From: JAJFJD01 sp965228975
Lineage (GTDB): Bacteria > Pseudomonadota > Alphaproteobacteria > UBA8366
Direction of reading: 5' to 3'
Assembly (NCBI GenBank): GCA_965228975.1
Contig: OZ245851.1
Coordinates: forward strand, 620,001 to 684,000
Length of the DNA stretch: 64,000 nt
In this document: positions 42,766 to 51,434 of the stretch, piece after piece
Layout: each line of letters begins with the position of its first letter
How positions within the stretch are numbered: the stretch's first letter is position 1
Translations under genes and position numbers: made by a program
Notes under the pieces: model-generated
What the model saw: the letters and a program-made list of their open reading frames with translations, nothing else
Told to the model about the DNA's origin: nothing
The model's database searches: none

Positions 42766-43087
42766 AATCTCGAGTCACGTTAACTATATATCGTTACAGG
42801 CCAACCGGCTCGGTTCCGAATTGAGCAGAGCGATCCCAAATTAAATGGCGCAAAATCAATGCCTAAGGGAAATCTATCTTAAAGAGCTACTCCTTTAGTA
42901 ATAAACGGGCAATCTAAATTTAGTTCAAAAGCAGTAATCTAAAATTCGTCCTAATTACCTCTAAATCTGAATACACCCCAAACGGATCATTCGATAAAGT
43001 GAAATCATATTCGAAGGGATAAGGCCGTTGGGGTGGGGATGCTCCTTCCGGTCGTTGGCGTCGAAAAACGAATTCAGGGGTGTCGAA
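42766..43087. other. AT-rich intergenic spacer
   Basis: 322 bp between the ATP-grasp gene and the receiver-zinc-ribbon gene. AT-rich from about 42780 to 43000. No terminator of quality is present; only a 5-bp hairpin near 42810. Likely holds the promoter of the receiver gene. Confidence 0.4.
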
Positions 43088-43684
43088 ATGAATTGTGTCT
43101 CGGTTGGCTTGGTCAGCAGCGACCAGTTTTTCCGCGAGGGCCTAAAGGCTCTGTTGGAAGAGAATGGATACAAGGTAACGGCCAGCGTTGCCGATCAGCG
43201 CGAACTGGATGCGACGATGTCGCCGGCCGATACGCCCGTTCTTGTCCTGATCGACCTGGCGCGTGATATTGATACGGCCGCCGATCAGCTGAGTTATCTC
43301 AACAGCAATCTGCCGGGTGTCGGCATCGTTTCCTTCAGCGACGAACGGGACGGCGACTGGCTGACGATCTGTGAGGATTACGAGGCGAGCGCCTTATTGC
43401 GGAAACAGGTTTCCTTTAAGGCGCTGCTGCATTGCCTTGAACTCGTGATGATCGGTGAGAAAGTGTTGCCGACGGATGTTCCCAGGACCTCGCGCGAACG
43501 GTCGAGCGAGGCCGGACGCGGCGCGAACGCGCAGAGCGCGGAGCCGAAAGGCGACGTTATCCCCTGCATGACTTGCAGTCAGCCGTTCGAGACGGAAGAC
43601 CGGCGCGCCAACCGGATCTGCTCCGGCTGTAAGTCACGGATGTCGCGGATCAGCAGCGTGTCCGAGCATACGCTCCACTACTAA
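43088..43684 (+). CDS. Receiver-domain protein with C-terminal zinc ribbon in place of HTH
   Basis: 198 residues from ATG 43088, which has AGGGG seven bases upstream; TTG 43028 would add 20 unlikely residues. Residues ~1-120 look like a NarL/FixJ-type receiver: 'VSVGLVSSDQFFREGLKALLEENGY', a phosphoacceptor-like Asp in 'VLVLIDLARD' (~55), and 'LLRKQVSFKALLHCLELVMIGEKVLP', the usual linker entering the LuxR HTH. Only one Asp replaces the usual acidic pair at the start. Instead of the HTH there is a flexible Ser/Arg/Gly linker and a CxxC-x14-CxxC zinc ribbon (~160-182). It may therefore act by protein or RNA contact. Lies alone, facing CapA across a hairpin. Confidence 0.75.
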   Translation: MNCVSVGLVSSDQFFREGLKALLEENGYKVTASVADQRELDATMSPADTPVLVLIDLARDIDTAADQLSYLNSNLPGVGIVSFSDERDGDWLTICEDYEASALLRKQVSFKALLHCLELVMIGEKVLPTDVPRTSRERSSEAGRGANAQSAEPKGDVIPCMTCSQPFETEDRRANRICSGCKSRMSRISSVSEHTLHY

Positions 43685-43717
43685 ACGCTTTTCACATTAC
43701 TCCCTCGTGAGGCCCGG

Positions 43718-43747
43718 ACGCCGGACCGCTTGATTGCGGTTCGGCGT
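43718..43747. terminator. Shared hairpin between convergent genes
   Basis: A 12-bp stem (one G-U) with a 6-base loop between the receiver gene and capA stops, ending at the capA stop codon. No T-run, so bidirectional termination is plausible but not certain. Confidence 0.5.
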
Positions 43748-44782
43748 TCAGCCTTTCGGCCGGAGGATTGCGCGGTCGCCATCCACCGCAAGGTCGACGC
43801 CGAGATCGGCGGACGCGGCCTGCAGCAACCCAAATTCTTCCGTTTCATCCTGCACGCTGCGCTGGTAGGTCTCGTTCCGGTCATTATGCCGAACGAACGT
43901 AAAGGCCGCCTGATCGAGGCGTCCATCCGTTACCGTCAGGTCGACCATAAGGCCGATCCAATCCGGATGTAGATTGCCCCGGTGTCCGGTTTCGAAGGAA
44001 AAACTGCCGAGGCCGTAGAACACCGGTTTGTCTTTATAGATCTCCATAGCGTTCGGGACATGCGGGCCATGTCCCATGACGACATCAGCCCCTGCGTCGA
44101 TGGCGGTATGGGCAATTTCCCGTTGATATTTCAGGACGTCCCGATCCAATCCCCAATGATTGCTCGAGACGACGATGTCCGCTTTCTGTCGAAGTGCCGC
44201 GATATCGGCACGGAAATGATCGAGGGCCTCGGGTTCGGTCCATGTGATGATTTCCGGCGCAACGCCGGGCCGCGTCAGGGCCCTGAGATTTTCGATCGGA
44301 GGACGATAGGCCGTATGTGCCTGGATTGTTGCCACGCCTGGGTAGTCGTCCGTTGCCGCATGACCGTGGGAATGAAATACGGACGTGCGCTGCATGAAAC
44401 CGAACCGTACGCCATCCCTTTCGATTATGATGGGTTCGGCGGCGGCTTCGCGGTCGGTACCCGCCCCGCAATGAGGCACGCCGGCGTCATCCAGCGCCTG
44501 TAACGACGATCGGATCGCCGGCGCGCCGAAATTAACGTTGTTGGCGTTTCCGACCCCATGAACACCGGCAATGTTGAGCGCTTCGACAGTCCTTGGCGGC
44601 GCATAAAACCCCTCGTCCTCTACCGAACGCTCCAGTTCGGGCTCGTAGAAGCAGCATTCCAGATTGGCGAATACCACGTCACCCGCTTGCAACGTGTCCT
44701 TGATCTTGGCGAACGGGATGTTGGGATCGGAAACACCCATCAGATTGATGTCGCCGACCAAAATGACCTTATGCTGCATCAC
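43748..44782 (-). CDS. CapA family metallophosphoesterase-like protein
   Basis: 344 residues matching the PGA_cap/CapA family. Metal-site motifs: 'LVGDINLMG' (~8-16, G-D), 'FANLECCF' (~38, N-L-E), 'NANNVNFG' (~79, the N-N-H-like loop with Val where His is usual), 'SSNHWGLD' (~205) and 'GHGPHVPNAMEIY' (~240). CapA proteins take part in poly-gamma-glutamate attachment or act as metallophosphatases. The lack of signal peptide or TM segment separates it from membrane-tethered Bacillus CapA. It neighbours an amide-forming ATP-grasp system, so a role in poly-amino-acid handling is possible, but family members also occur in catabolic regions. Confidence 0.82.
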   Translation of the reverse strand: MMQHKVILVGDINLMGVSDPNIPFAKIKDTLQAGDVVFANLECCFYEPELERSVEDEGFYAPPRTVEALNIAGVHGVGNANNVNFGAPAIRSSLQALDDAGVPHCGAGTDREAAAEPIIIERDGVRFGFMQRTSVFHSHGHAATDDYPGVATIQAHTAYRPPIENLRALTRPGVAPEIITWTEPEALDHFRADIAALRQKADIVVSSNHWGLDRDVLKYQREIAHTAIDAGADVVMGHGPHVPNAMEIYKDKPVFYGLGSFSFETGHRGNLHPDWIGLMVDLTVTDGRLDQAAFTFVRHNDRNETYQRSVQDETEEFGLLQAASADLGVDLAVDGDRAILRPKG

Positions 44783-44989
44783 CGTGCTCCTAGCTTGAAC
44801 CTGTAATCTGCGATTGTTCCACCGTGGCTCCTAAACCCACAAAAAAGTCCTGATTTGCGCGGTTATCGAGCGACATGGCATCATATCCGCGTTCACGCAA
44901 CCACACCAAATCGAGGCATATTGGCGGGCACGGTCGCCGGAGGGACGCGGTGCTCGACCTCCTTGGCCGATTGTGGAAAGGAATTCGCT

Positions 44990-46396
44990 ATGAGCGTGCA
45001 GCACGCCATCCAACCGAACTCCGACGGGCCGACGAAGGCGCTTTGCCGTTGGGCAACGGACCTACGATTCGAGGAACTTGACCCGATAACCCTTGCCCGG
45101 ACGCGGGCGCACACGCTGGATTCGATCGGTGTCTGTGTTGCGGGCAGCCAGGAAGATGTAGCCCGGATCGCCGCGGCAACTCTATCCGACGTCGGGGTAT
45201 CGGGCAGTGTCCCGGTCGCCGGCACCGGCCTTCAGGCCGATATGCTGTCCGCGTCCTTCTTGATGGGGACCGGTTGTCATGGCCTTGAACTCGACGACGG
45301 ATTTCGCCCCGGCGGCGTGCATCCCGGTTGCGTTGTGATCCCGGCCGCGCTTGCGGTCGCTGCCACCGTCAACCCGAGCGGTCAACGATTCCTGACCGCG
45401 ATCGTGGCGGGGTACGAGGTGGCGTCCCGGATTTCCGCACTGGTCCATCCGAAGCCGCGTTGGCGGGGATTCCACAACACGTCGGCGGTGGGAGTCTTTG
45501 CCGCCGCGACGGTCACGGCGGTGCTCAAGGGGCTCGATGCCGCTACGCTGGAAAACGCGTTCGGGTTGGCCGCCAGCAGTTCGTCGGGTATCCGCAGCTA
45601 TGCGGACGGCGGTGACGTTAAACGCATCCACCCGGGTCTGGCGGCGCGGGACGGGATCCTGTCCGCGTTGCTGGCGGAGAAGGGGCATCAAGGGGCACCG
45701 GACGTACTGGAAATTCCCAGCGGCTTCTTTCACGCCTTTGCCGGAGACGAGGTTGAGGTCGCCGATGTCGACGTCTTGCAGGCGGGCGGCCGGACGAATG
45801 CCCGCTTCGCCATCGCGGACTGCTACGTGAAACCGCATGCCTGCTGCCGTCATCTCCATCCGGGGATCGATGCCGTGCTGGAAATCGTGATGGAAAACGA
45901 TTTGGCAGCGGAGGATGTGGCGTCGATCGACGTCGGCACCTACCGCGTTGCGGCGACCCACGGCACCATCGGCTGGAGCGAGATGACGACCGCACAGATG
46001 AGCTATCCCTTTGTTCTGGCGGCGGCGATACAACATCGCTCCGTGGCGTTGCGGCATTTCTGGGATGCCGGGCGGCAAGACGAATCGGTTTTGCGCCATT
46101 GCGACAAAGTAAGGGTGGCCGCGGATGACGTGCTTGACGCGACATATCCGGAGAAGCGGCCCGCGCGAGTCGAGCTTCGAACCGCGGATGGCCGGTCGTT
46201 TTCCAAACAGGTGGACGAGCCGCTCGGTTCCGCAACCAACCAGCTTTCCGACGACCGTTTGCGGGAGAAGTTTGTTGGACTGGCGTCTCCTGTGATTGGG
46301 GGCGATGCCGCCAATGACGTGATCGAATTGGTTTGGGCGCTGGATAACTCGAGGTCGGTTCAGCCGCTTATCGAGCGGTTGCGCGCCGGCAATTAG
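44990..46396 (+). CDS. MmgE/PrpD family protein 1
   Basis: 468 residues from ATG 44990 (AAAGGA seven bases upstream); the frame's 45 earlier residues from 44855 are not family-like. The MmgE/PrpD helical domain shows 'LDSIGVCVAGS' (~40), 'GTGCHGLELDDGFRPGGVHPGCVVIPAALA' region (~95-125, with the family's D-D and H active-site cluster), and 'KPHACCRHLHPGIDAV' (~285). The superfamily includes 2-methylcitrate dehydratase, cis-aconitate decarboxylase and iminodisuccinate epimerase, so the reaction is dehydration, decarboxylation or epimerisation of a di- or tricarboxylate. Followed after 24 bp by a second paralogue on the same strand. Confidence 0.88.
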   Translation: MSVQHAIQPNSDGPTKALCRWATDLRFEELDPITLARTRAHTLDSIGVCVAGSQEDVARIAAATLSDVGVSGSVPVAGTGLQADMLSASFLMGTGCHGLELDDGFRPGGVHPGCVVIPAALAVAATVNPSGQRFLTAIVAGYEVASRISALVHPKPRWRGFHNTSAVGVFAAATVTAVLKGLDAATLENAFGLAASSSSGIRSYADGGDVKRIHPGLAARDGILSALLAEKGHQGAPDVLEIPSGFFHAFAGDEVEVADVDVLQAGGRTNARFAIADCYVKPHACCRHLHPGIDAVLEIVMENDLAAEDVASIDVGTYRVAATHGTIGWSEMTTAQMSYPFVLAAAIQHRSVALRHFWDAGRQDESVLRHCDKVRVAADDVLDATYPEKRPARVELRTADGRSFSKQVDEPLGSATNQLSDDRLREKFVGLASPVIGGDAANDVIELVWALDNSRSVQPLIERLRAGN

Positions 46397-46420
46397 TTTG
46401 CGGAGGGACACGTTTCACTC

Positions 46421-47782
46421 ATGAACGACTCAGCATCGGAAATCAGCCTGCCCATGCGGGACCTTTGCGCCTATCTCGCCGACGCATTATCGCGACCGGT
46501 TCCGGATGAGGTCGCCGAGAAGGGCAAACAGCATCTTCTGGATACAATTGCGGCAATGGTATCCGGCTCGCGTCTTCACCCTGGTGAGATGACCTTGCGC
46601 TACGCCGCGACATTGGGCGGTACCGAGGAGTCGGTCGTCGTCGGGAGCAGGATCGTGACGACGGCGGTCAATGCCGCCTTGTTGAACGGGATGCTTTCGC
46701 ACGCGGATGAGACGGACGACTCGCACAAGGCGTCCCGCAGCCACCTCGGGTGCGGTGTCGTGCCGTCGGCGCTCGCGATGGCGGAACGTGAGGAAGCGTC
46801 CGGGGAGGCGTTATTGCGGTCGGTCATCTTGGGCTACGACATCGGCGCGCGCATCAGCTTTGCATTGGATACACACCGCTTCTACGACGCTGGACACAGC
46901 ACGCATACCTTCGCGCCCCTATTCGGCGCGGCGGCATCGGCGGCGGCCTTGGCGCGCCTCGACGCCGACCAAATGCGCTGGATGCTGTCTTACACCGCGC
47001 AACAGGCGTCGGGCGTGAATTGCTGGCAGCGCGATCTGGATCACATCGAGAAGGCATTCGATTTTGGCGGTATGGCCGGGCGAAACGGGGTGACGTCTGC
47101 CACGATGGTACAGTGCGGATTCACTGGCGTGGACGATGTATTCTCCGGCCCGCGCAATTTCTTCTTCGCATTCTCGGATAATCCCAAACTGGGCGAGTTG
47201 ACGGACGGTTTGGGTTCCCGGTTCGAGGTGATGCTGACGAACATCAAGAAATGGTCGGTAGGATCGCCGATCCAAGCGCCATTGGACTGTATCGAGGCAA
47301 TTCTGACAGCCAACGAGGTGCCGCCGGAAACGGTGGAGCACGTATCGCTGCGGCTCTCGGATCTCGAACACAGCGTCGTCGATAATCGGCACATGCCGGA
47401 TATCTGCATTCAGCACATGGTCGCGATGATGCTGCTGGACGGTACGGTGACATTCGCCTCGTCGCATGACGAGGCGCGGATGGACGATCCTGCGGTGCAG
47501 GCGATGCGGGGCCGGATCGAGTTGGTTGCGCAATCGGACAGGGAACGCCGGACCGCGGAAGTCGAAATCAGGCTGGCAGACGGCCGGTCATTGACGGAGA
47601 CGCAGGATGCCGTTCGGGGGACTCCCGACAACCCGATGGAGCGGGAAGAAGTCGACCGGAAGGCGCATGACCTGATGGCCCCGATCCTGGGCACGGACCG
47701 TAGCCGGAGGTTGATCGATCACGTTTGGTCGATCGAAACGCTGGACAATGCGCGGGATCTGCAGCCGCTTTTGATGGCCTAA
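46421..47782 (+). CDS. MmgE/PrpD family protein 2
   Basis: 453 residues. Family landmarks are 'LLDTIAAMVSGSRLHPGE' (~38-55), 'NGMLSHADETDDSHKASRSHLGCGVVPSALA' (~90-120: H-x-D-x-x-D-D and a second His) and 'SVGSPIQAPLDCIEAI' (~285). The active-site loop differs from the upstream paralogue, and overall identity is low, so the two probably handle different substrates or consecutive steps. GGAGGGA lies 13 bases upstream of ATG. Ends 22 bp from the convergent fused transporter gene. Confidence 0.88.
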   Translation: MNDSASEISLPMRDLCAYLADALSRPVPDEVAEKGKQHLLDTIAAMVSGSRLHPGEMTLRYAATLGGTEESVVVGSRIVTTAVNAALLNGMLSHADETDDSHKASRSHLGCGVVPSALAMAEREEASGEALLRSVILGYDIGARISFALDTHRFYDAGHSTHTFAPLFGAAASAAALARLDADQMRWMLSYTAQQASGVNCWQRDLDHIEKAFDFGGMAGRNGVTSATMVQCGFTGVDDVFSGPRNFFFAFSDNPKLGELTDGLGSRFEVMLTNIKKWSVGSPIQAPLDCIEAILTANEVPPETVEHVSLRLSDLEHSVVDNRHMPDICIQHMVAMMLLDGTVTFASSHDEARMDDPAVQAMRGRIELVAQSDRERRTAEVEIRLADGRSLTETQDAVRGTPDNPMEREEVDRKAHDLMAPILGTDRSRRLIDHVWSIETLDNARDLQPLLMA

Positions 47783-47804
47783 ACGGCCCGCCGGCGGCTT
47801 CTCC

Positions 47805-49778
47805 CTAGCCGCCTAACCACCACGGCATGTCGATAACGGTCTGCAGCAGGCCCGGCGGATACCGCAGGGTCAGGAAATGCGACATGATCCCAAGGAAGGT
47901 GACGCCGGAGATGCCAAGTACCGCATTCCGGATCATCGATCCATCGGCCTTCTTCGTAATGAAGATGAAGATGAACAGGGCACAGCCGATCGGGAAGCCG
48001 ACAACGGCTACGATCGCCAGCATACCGATTATCCAAGCGAGATAATGGTACTCATTATGCTCGACCGTTAATCCGCGTTCATTGTCATAAAGGACCGCGT
48101 CCGCCGCCTTCTGTCGCAGGATGGATATGATGAGCGGGATCGACAGGGCGAGGCAGATCAACGAAACGGTCATCGGGAAGATGGCGCCGCGCGGATGATA
48201 CTGGAAGCTGTCGACCAGCGCGAACAAGGCAAAGGCGACCACGGAACCCGCGAATATGAGTTGCGGTTTCTTGTTCCCGAAGCCGTGCGGACCTTCCTGC
48301 TCGTAGGTCTTGCCGCGATTCGGCGAGAACCGCCAAGCTGAATAGATCGAAAGGACCGTAAGGATGAAGAGCACGATCACGATCGGGCGTTCGAAGAAGC
48401 TCCAGCCGTAGACCTGGGCCGCCTGATAGATTTTCGGTTCCAGCCGCGGCGCCAGGAAGTAGCCGATCAGCAATGCTGGCCGCGACCAGCCGAACCGCTT
48501 CATGAATCCACCCAACGTGCCCATGATGAACAGGGCGATCAGGTCCTGCCAATCGCGCGTCGCCTGGAATGCGGCGAAGAAGATGAGCATGATCATGAAC
48601 GGTGCCAACAACGCATAGCGGATCGTCGTCAGCAACGCGACATAGTTCGCCAAGGCGAGACACAGCCCGGCGCCGATGACATTGGCCAGCGCCAGCGACC
48701 AGATCATCACGAAGGTAAGGTTGAGATGCTCGGTGATCATCGTGACGCCAGGCTCGACGCCGACGAGGATGAAACCGCCGAGCAGGATGGCCATGCTGCC
48801 GGAGCCGGGAATGCCGAACAGCAGGGTCGGGATCAGCGCGCCGCCTTCCTTGGCATTGTTGGCGGCTTCCGGCGCGAGGACGCCGCGAATGTCGCCTTTA
48901 CCGAATCCATCGCGATCCTTGGTTGTTTGGACGATGTGCCCGTAAGCGATCCAGTCGACCACAGAACCACCGAGGCCCGGCAGGGCGCCGACGATGCAGC
49001 CGATGACGGCGCAACGCAATACGATCCACTTATGTTTGACGGCGTCCTTGAAGCCTTGCGCCCAGCCCTTGCCGAGCGTTCCGGTCTCGGAAATTGCCGA
49101 ACCGCGCCGCAGCAGGTCGACGATCTCCGGCATCGCGAACATGCCGAGACCGACGATCACGATGGGAATGCCTTCGCTCAGATAGATGGACCCCATCGTC
49201 ATGCGAAATTCACCGGTGGCCGGTGCGGCGCCGATGCTGCCGAGCAACAAGCCGAAGGCGCAGGTCGCAAGCCCTTTCAGGGCGCTGGTGCCGGTCAGCA
49301 TGCCGATCATGCTGAGCGCCAATATGATTAGAAGAAGCTGCTCGCCGAAGCCCATGGCGAGGATAATCGGGCGGGCGGCGAAAATTGCGCCCGTCAGGAC
49401 CATGGCGCCGAACAGGCCGCCGAAAAGCGACGCCGTAAAAGCGGCGCCGAGGGCGCGCGCGCCTTCGCCGCGCTTTGACATCGGGAAGCCGTCGACGACG
49501 GTCGCCTGCGATCCCGCGGTGCCGGGGATACCCATGAGCACCGATGGAAATGTGTCTGAAGTCGTGGTCGGCGCGAGAAGTCCGATCATCATCGACAATG
49601 CGTGCGATTCCTCCATGCCGAAAATGAAGGGCAGGATGATCGACAGGCCGGCGATGCCGCCAAGCCCCGGCAAGATACCCACGACAAGGCCGAGGACTGT
49701 TCCCAAGACCAGGAAGAACAGATGGGTGAACGTGAACATGTCCGTAAGGGCTTGGAAAAAGAAATCGACTTCAGGCAT
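47805..49778 (-). CDS. TTT transporter, TctA-TctB fusion
   Basis: 657 residues. Residues ~1-490 are TctA (large TTT permease): 'LGLVVGILPGLGGIAGLSIILPFIFG' and 'FPSVLMGIPGTAGSQATVVDGFPM', then the internal repeat 'GCIVGALPGLGGSVVDWIAYG' and 'TLLFGIPGSGSMAILLGGFILVG', the paired G-rich motifs of the family. The last ~150 residues carry four TM helices with the TctB pattern ('GSVVAFALFALVDSFQYHPRGAIFP'). TctA and TctB are normally separate, as at 53844-55941 in this window. It imports a carboxylate delivered by the binding protein encoded just upstream, using the ion gradient. Confidence 0.9.
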   Translation of the reverse strand: MPEVDFFFQALTDMFTFTHLFFLVLGTVLGLVVGILPGLGGIAGLSIILPFIFGMEESHALSMMIGLLAPTTTSDTFPSVLMGIPGTAGSQATVVDGFPMSKRGEGARALGAAFTASLFGGLFGAMVLTGAIFAARPIILAMGFGEQLLLIILALSMIGMLTGTSALKGLATCAFGLLLGSIGAAPATGEFRMTMGSIYLSEGIPIVIVGLGMFAMPEIVDLLRRGSAISETGTLGKGWAQGFKDAVKHKWIVLRCAVIGCIVGALPGLGGSVVDWIAYGHIVQTTKDRDGFGKGDIRGVLAPEAANNAKEGGALIPTLLFGIPGSGSMAILLGGFILVGVEPGVTMITEHLNLTFVMIWSLALANVIGAGLCLALANYVALLTTIRYALLAPFMIMLIFFAAFQATRDWQDLIALFIMGTLGGFMKRFGWSRPALLIGYFLAPRLEPKIYQAAQVYGWSFFERPIVIVLFILTVLSIYSAWRFSPNRGKTYEQEGPHGFGNKKPQLIFAGSVVAFALFALVDSFQYHPRGAIFPMTVSLICLALSIPLIISILRQKAADAVLYDNERGLTVEHNEYHYLAWIIGMLAIVAVVGFPIGCALFIFIFITKKADGSMIRNAVLGISGVTFLGIMSHFLTLRYPPGLLQTVIDMPWWLGG

Positions 49779-49863
49779 GGCCGTTTCCTTAGTTACCGCT
49801 TGCCCGAGCTAGGCTCGAAGATGCGGATGGCTTTATTGAGTTTTTTGATCTGCAATCTATGCC

Positions 49864-49895
49864 CCAACGCCCGGCGGAAAACCGCCGGGCGTTGG
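49864..49895 (-). promoter_or_regulatory. Strong intercistronic hairpin between TctC and TctAB genes
   Basis: A 14-bp perfect stem, ccaacgcccggcgg/ccgccgggcgttgg, with a 4-base loop. It lies 28 bp past the binding-protein stop and 86 bp before the permease ATG, with no T-run on the minus strand. This position is typical of an element that stabilises the binding-protein mRNA and lowers permease expression. Confidence 0.6.
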
Positions 49896-49923
49896 AACTT
49901 AGTTTTCGTCATTGCCTTTCGGC

Positions 49924-51054
49924 TTACTTGCCGAGGGTTACGCCGTAACGGGCTTTGACGTAGTTCCCCAGCCACTTCTTGGCTGTCGGCGAAAGGGTTG
50001 TGGCGGCGTCGCGAATGGCATAGGCGCCGTCACCGATGGTTTGCCGATAGGCTCCGAACATTTTTTCCTTCTTCTCAAGGAATTTCGGATCCTTCAGCAT
50101 TTTCTTCGCCGCGCTGCGATAGGCCTCGACGATATCCTTCGGCGTGCCGGCCGGCAGGTTCCAGGACTTCGACATGGTCACGCTCATCTGATAGAGCGAA
50201 TACCATGCTTCAAACGCGTCACCAGACGGCTTCTTGCCGTTAACGGCCTGATACACTTCCATGAAATGCGGCACGTTCGGATGTGCGGGATCGCGCACGA
50301 TCGAGCCATCCTCATTCACCACGCCGAGGGTGTACAGCGGAATCGCGATACCGTCGGCGATCAGTTTCTTGCGGTTGTTCTTGAACGACAGCGAATTGTC
50401 GTAGTTGACCGTGAACTCGCCGCGTTCGAAGGCTAGCGCCATCGGGCCATTACCCTTCATGCCCCAGACGCTCTTGACCTCGATGCCGAGCAAGCTCAGC
50501 GCGACGCGCAGGTTAAGACCGCCCGATGTCGGCGTCTTGCCGCCGAAGATCAATTCGTCCGGCGTATAGGAGCGCATCTTCTCGATCTTGGCCTTGATCG
50601 TTTTCTCGTTCTGAATGCCGAGATCCTTCCGCACATACTGCATAATGCCGCGCGGCGACAGGATGATCGGAATGAACTCGTTCAGTTTGTACTTCACGCG
50701 CGGGTCGCCCAGCGCGTAGTTCGAAATGGTGGACGTGGACAGCGCGAAGACCGTTTCGCCGTTCGGCTTGGCCCGTTGCTGGAAGTAGTTGGCGCCGAGA
50801 ATGCCACCGGCGCCCGGCTTGTTCACGACCAAAATCTTCGGGTTGCCCGGAAGATACTTCGTGAAGAACGGTTGCATGAAGCGCGTGTAGCTATCGGTTC
50901 CGCCGCCTTCGTTGAACGGCACGATAATCGTGATGCGCTTACCTGAGAAATCGGCAGCAACGGCATCCTGGGCGGGAACCGCCGTTATGCCGACTGCCGC
51001 GGCAGCAACGGCAAATGCACCCGCCACGCCGCCAAGCGTCAATTTCTTGAACAT
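49924..51054 (-). CDS. TTT substrate-binding protein (TctC/Bug type)
   Basis: 376 residues. Sec signal peptide (h-region ~8-24, cleavage near DAVAA-D), then the TctC/Bug pattern: 'ITIIVPFNEGGGTDSYTRFM' (~40-60) with the carboxylate-binding loop, 'VVNKPGAGGILGANYFQQ' (~82) and 'GGLNLRVALSLLGI' (~165). It is somewhat longer than the usual ~325 residues. Periplasmic capture of a carboxylate for the fused permease encoded next. A good AGGGAGGT ribosome-binding site lies upstream of ATG 51054. Divergent from the HMG-CoA-lyase-like gene. Confidence 0.9.
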   Translation of the reverse strand: MFKKLTLGGVAGAFAVAAAAVGITAVPAQDAVAADFSGKRITIIVPFNEGGGTDSYTRFMQPFFTKYLPGNPKILVVNKPGAGGILGANYFQQRAKPNGETVFALSTSTISNYALGDPRVKYKLNEFIPIILSPRGIMQYVRKDLGIQNEKTIKAKIEKMRSYTPDELIFGGKTPTSGGLNLRVALSLLGIEVKSVWGMKGNGPMALAFERGEFTVNYDNSLSFKNNRKKLIADGIAIPLYTLGVVNEDGSIVRDPAHPNVPHFMEVYQAVNGKKPSGDAFEAWYSLYQMSVTMSKSWNLPAGTPKDIVEAYRSAAKKMLKDPKFLEKKEKMFGAYRQTIGDGAYAIRDAATTLSPTAKKWLGNYVKARYGVTLGK

Positions 51055-51434
51055 TACTTACAAACCTCCCTGTCGAAGAACGACATACAAATTACGTCGA
51101 TTGATTTCCGGAGTGTACCTCAAACGGCACCCCGACGCCTAATGCATGCGTCTCTCCAGGCAATCGACACCTCCGATACATAATGACACGTTAAACAACC
51201 TTCCCCTCATCTTGCAAGCGGACTAGAGAGGTTGGCGATAAATTCGCCGGAATTGGGTAGCGTCACGATTGTCGCAACGACTTAGTGCGCCCTTACGATT
51301 GCGATGGTTAGGTTGCAGAACAACTTATGATTATTCCAATTTACATTATCTGCGCTTCGCTTGACATTCAGGCGGTCGACGCACTGCAATGTTGGACCAT
51401 CCCGAGTCGAAACTGAGACAAACCCGAGGCAATC
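51055..51434. other. Divergent promoter region of TctC and HMG-CoA-lyase-like genes
   Basis: 380 bp without ORFs. It contains the candidate promoter at 51361-51390 for the plus-strand gene and the strong ribosome-binding site of the TctC gene near 51066. No regulator gene is encoded here or adjacent. Confidence 0.5.
51361..51390 (+). promoter_or_regulatory. Candidate sigma-70 promoter for HMG-CoA-lyase-like gene
   Basis: TTGACA at 51361-51366 is a consensus -35; TGCAAT at 51385-51390 is a fair -10 at 18-bp spacing. The implied leader is about 35 bases. Sequence inference only. Confidence 0.35.

Noticed and set aside
45182..46411. 409-codon minus-strand ORF
   Set aside because: Opposite MmgE/PrpD protein 1; no motif.
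47793..47813. 6-bp inverted repeat between PrpD 2 and TctAB
   Set aside because: Short stem with no T-run, partly inside the coding end of the permease gene; chance occurrence likely.
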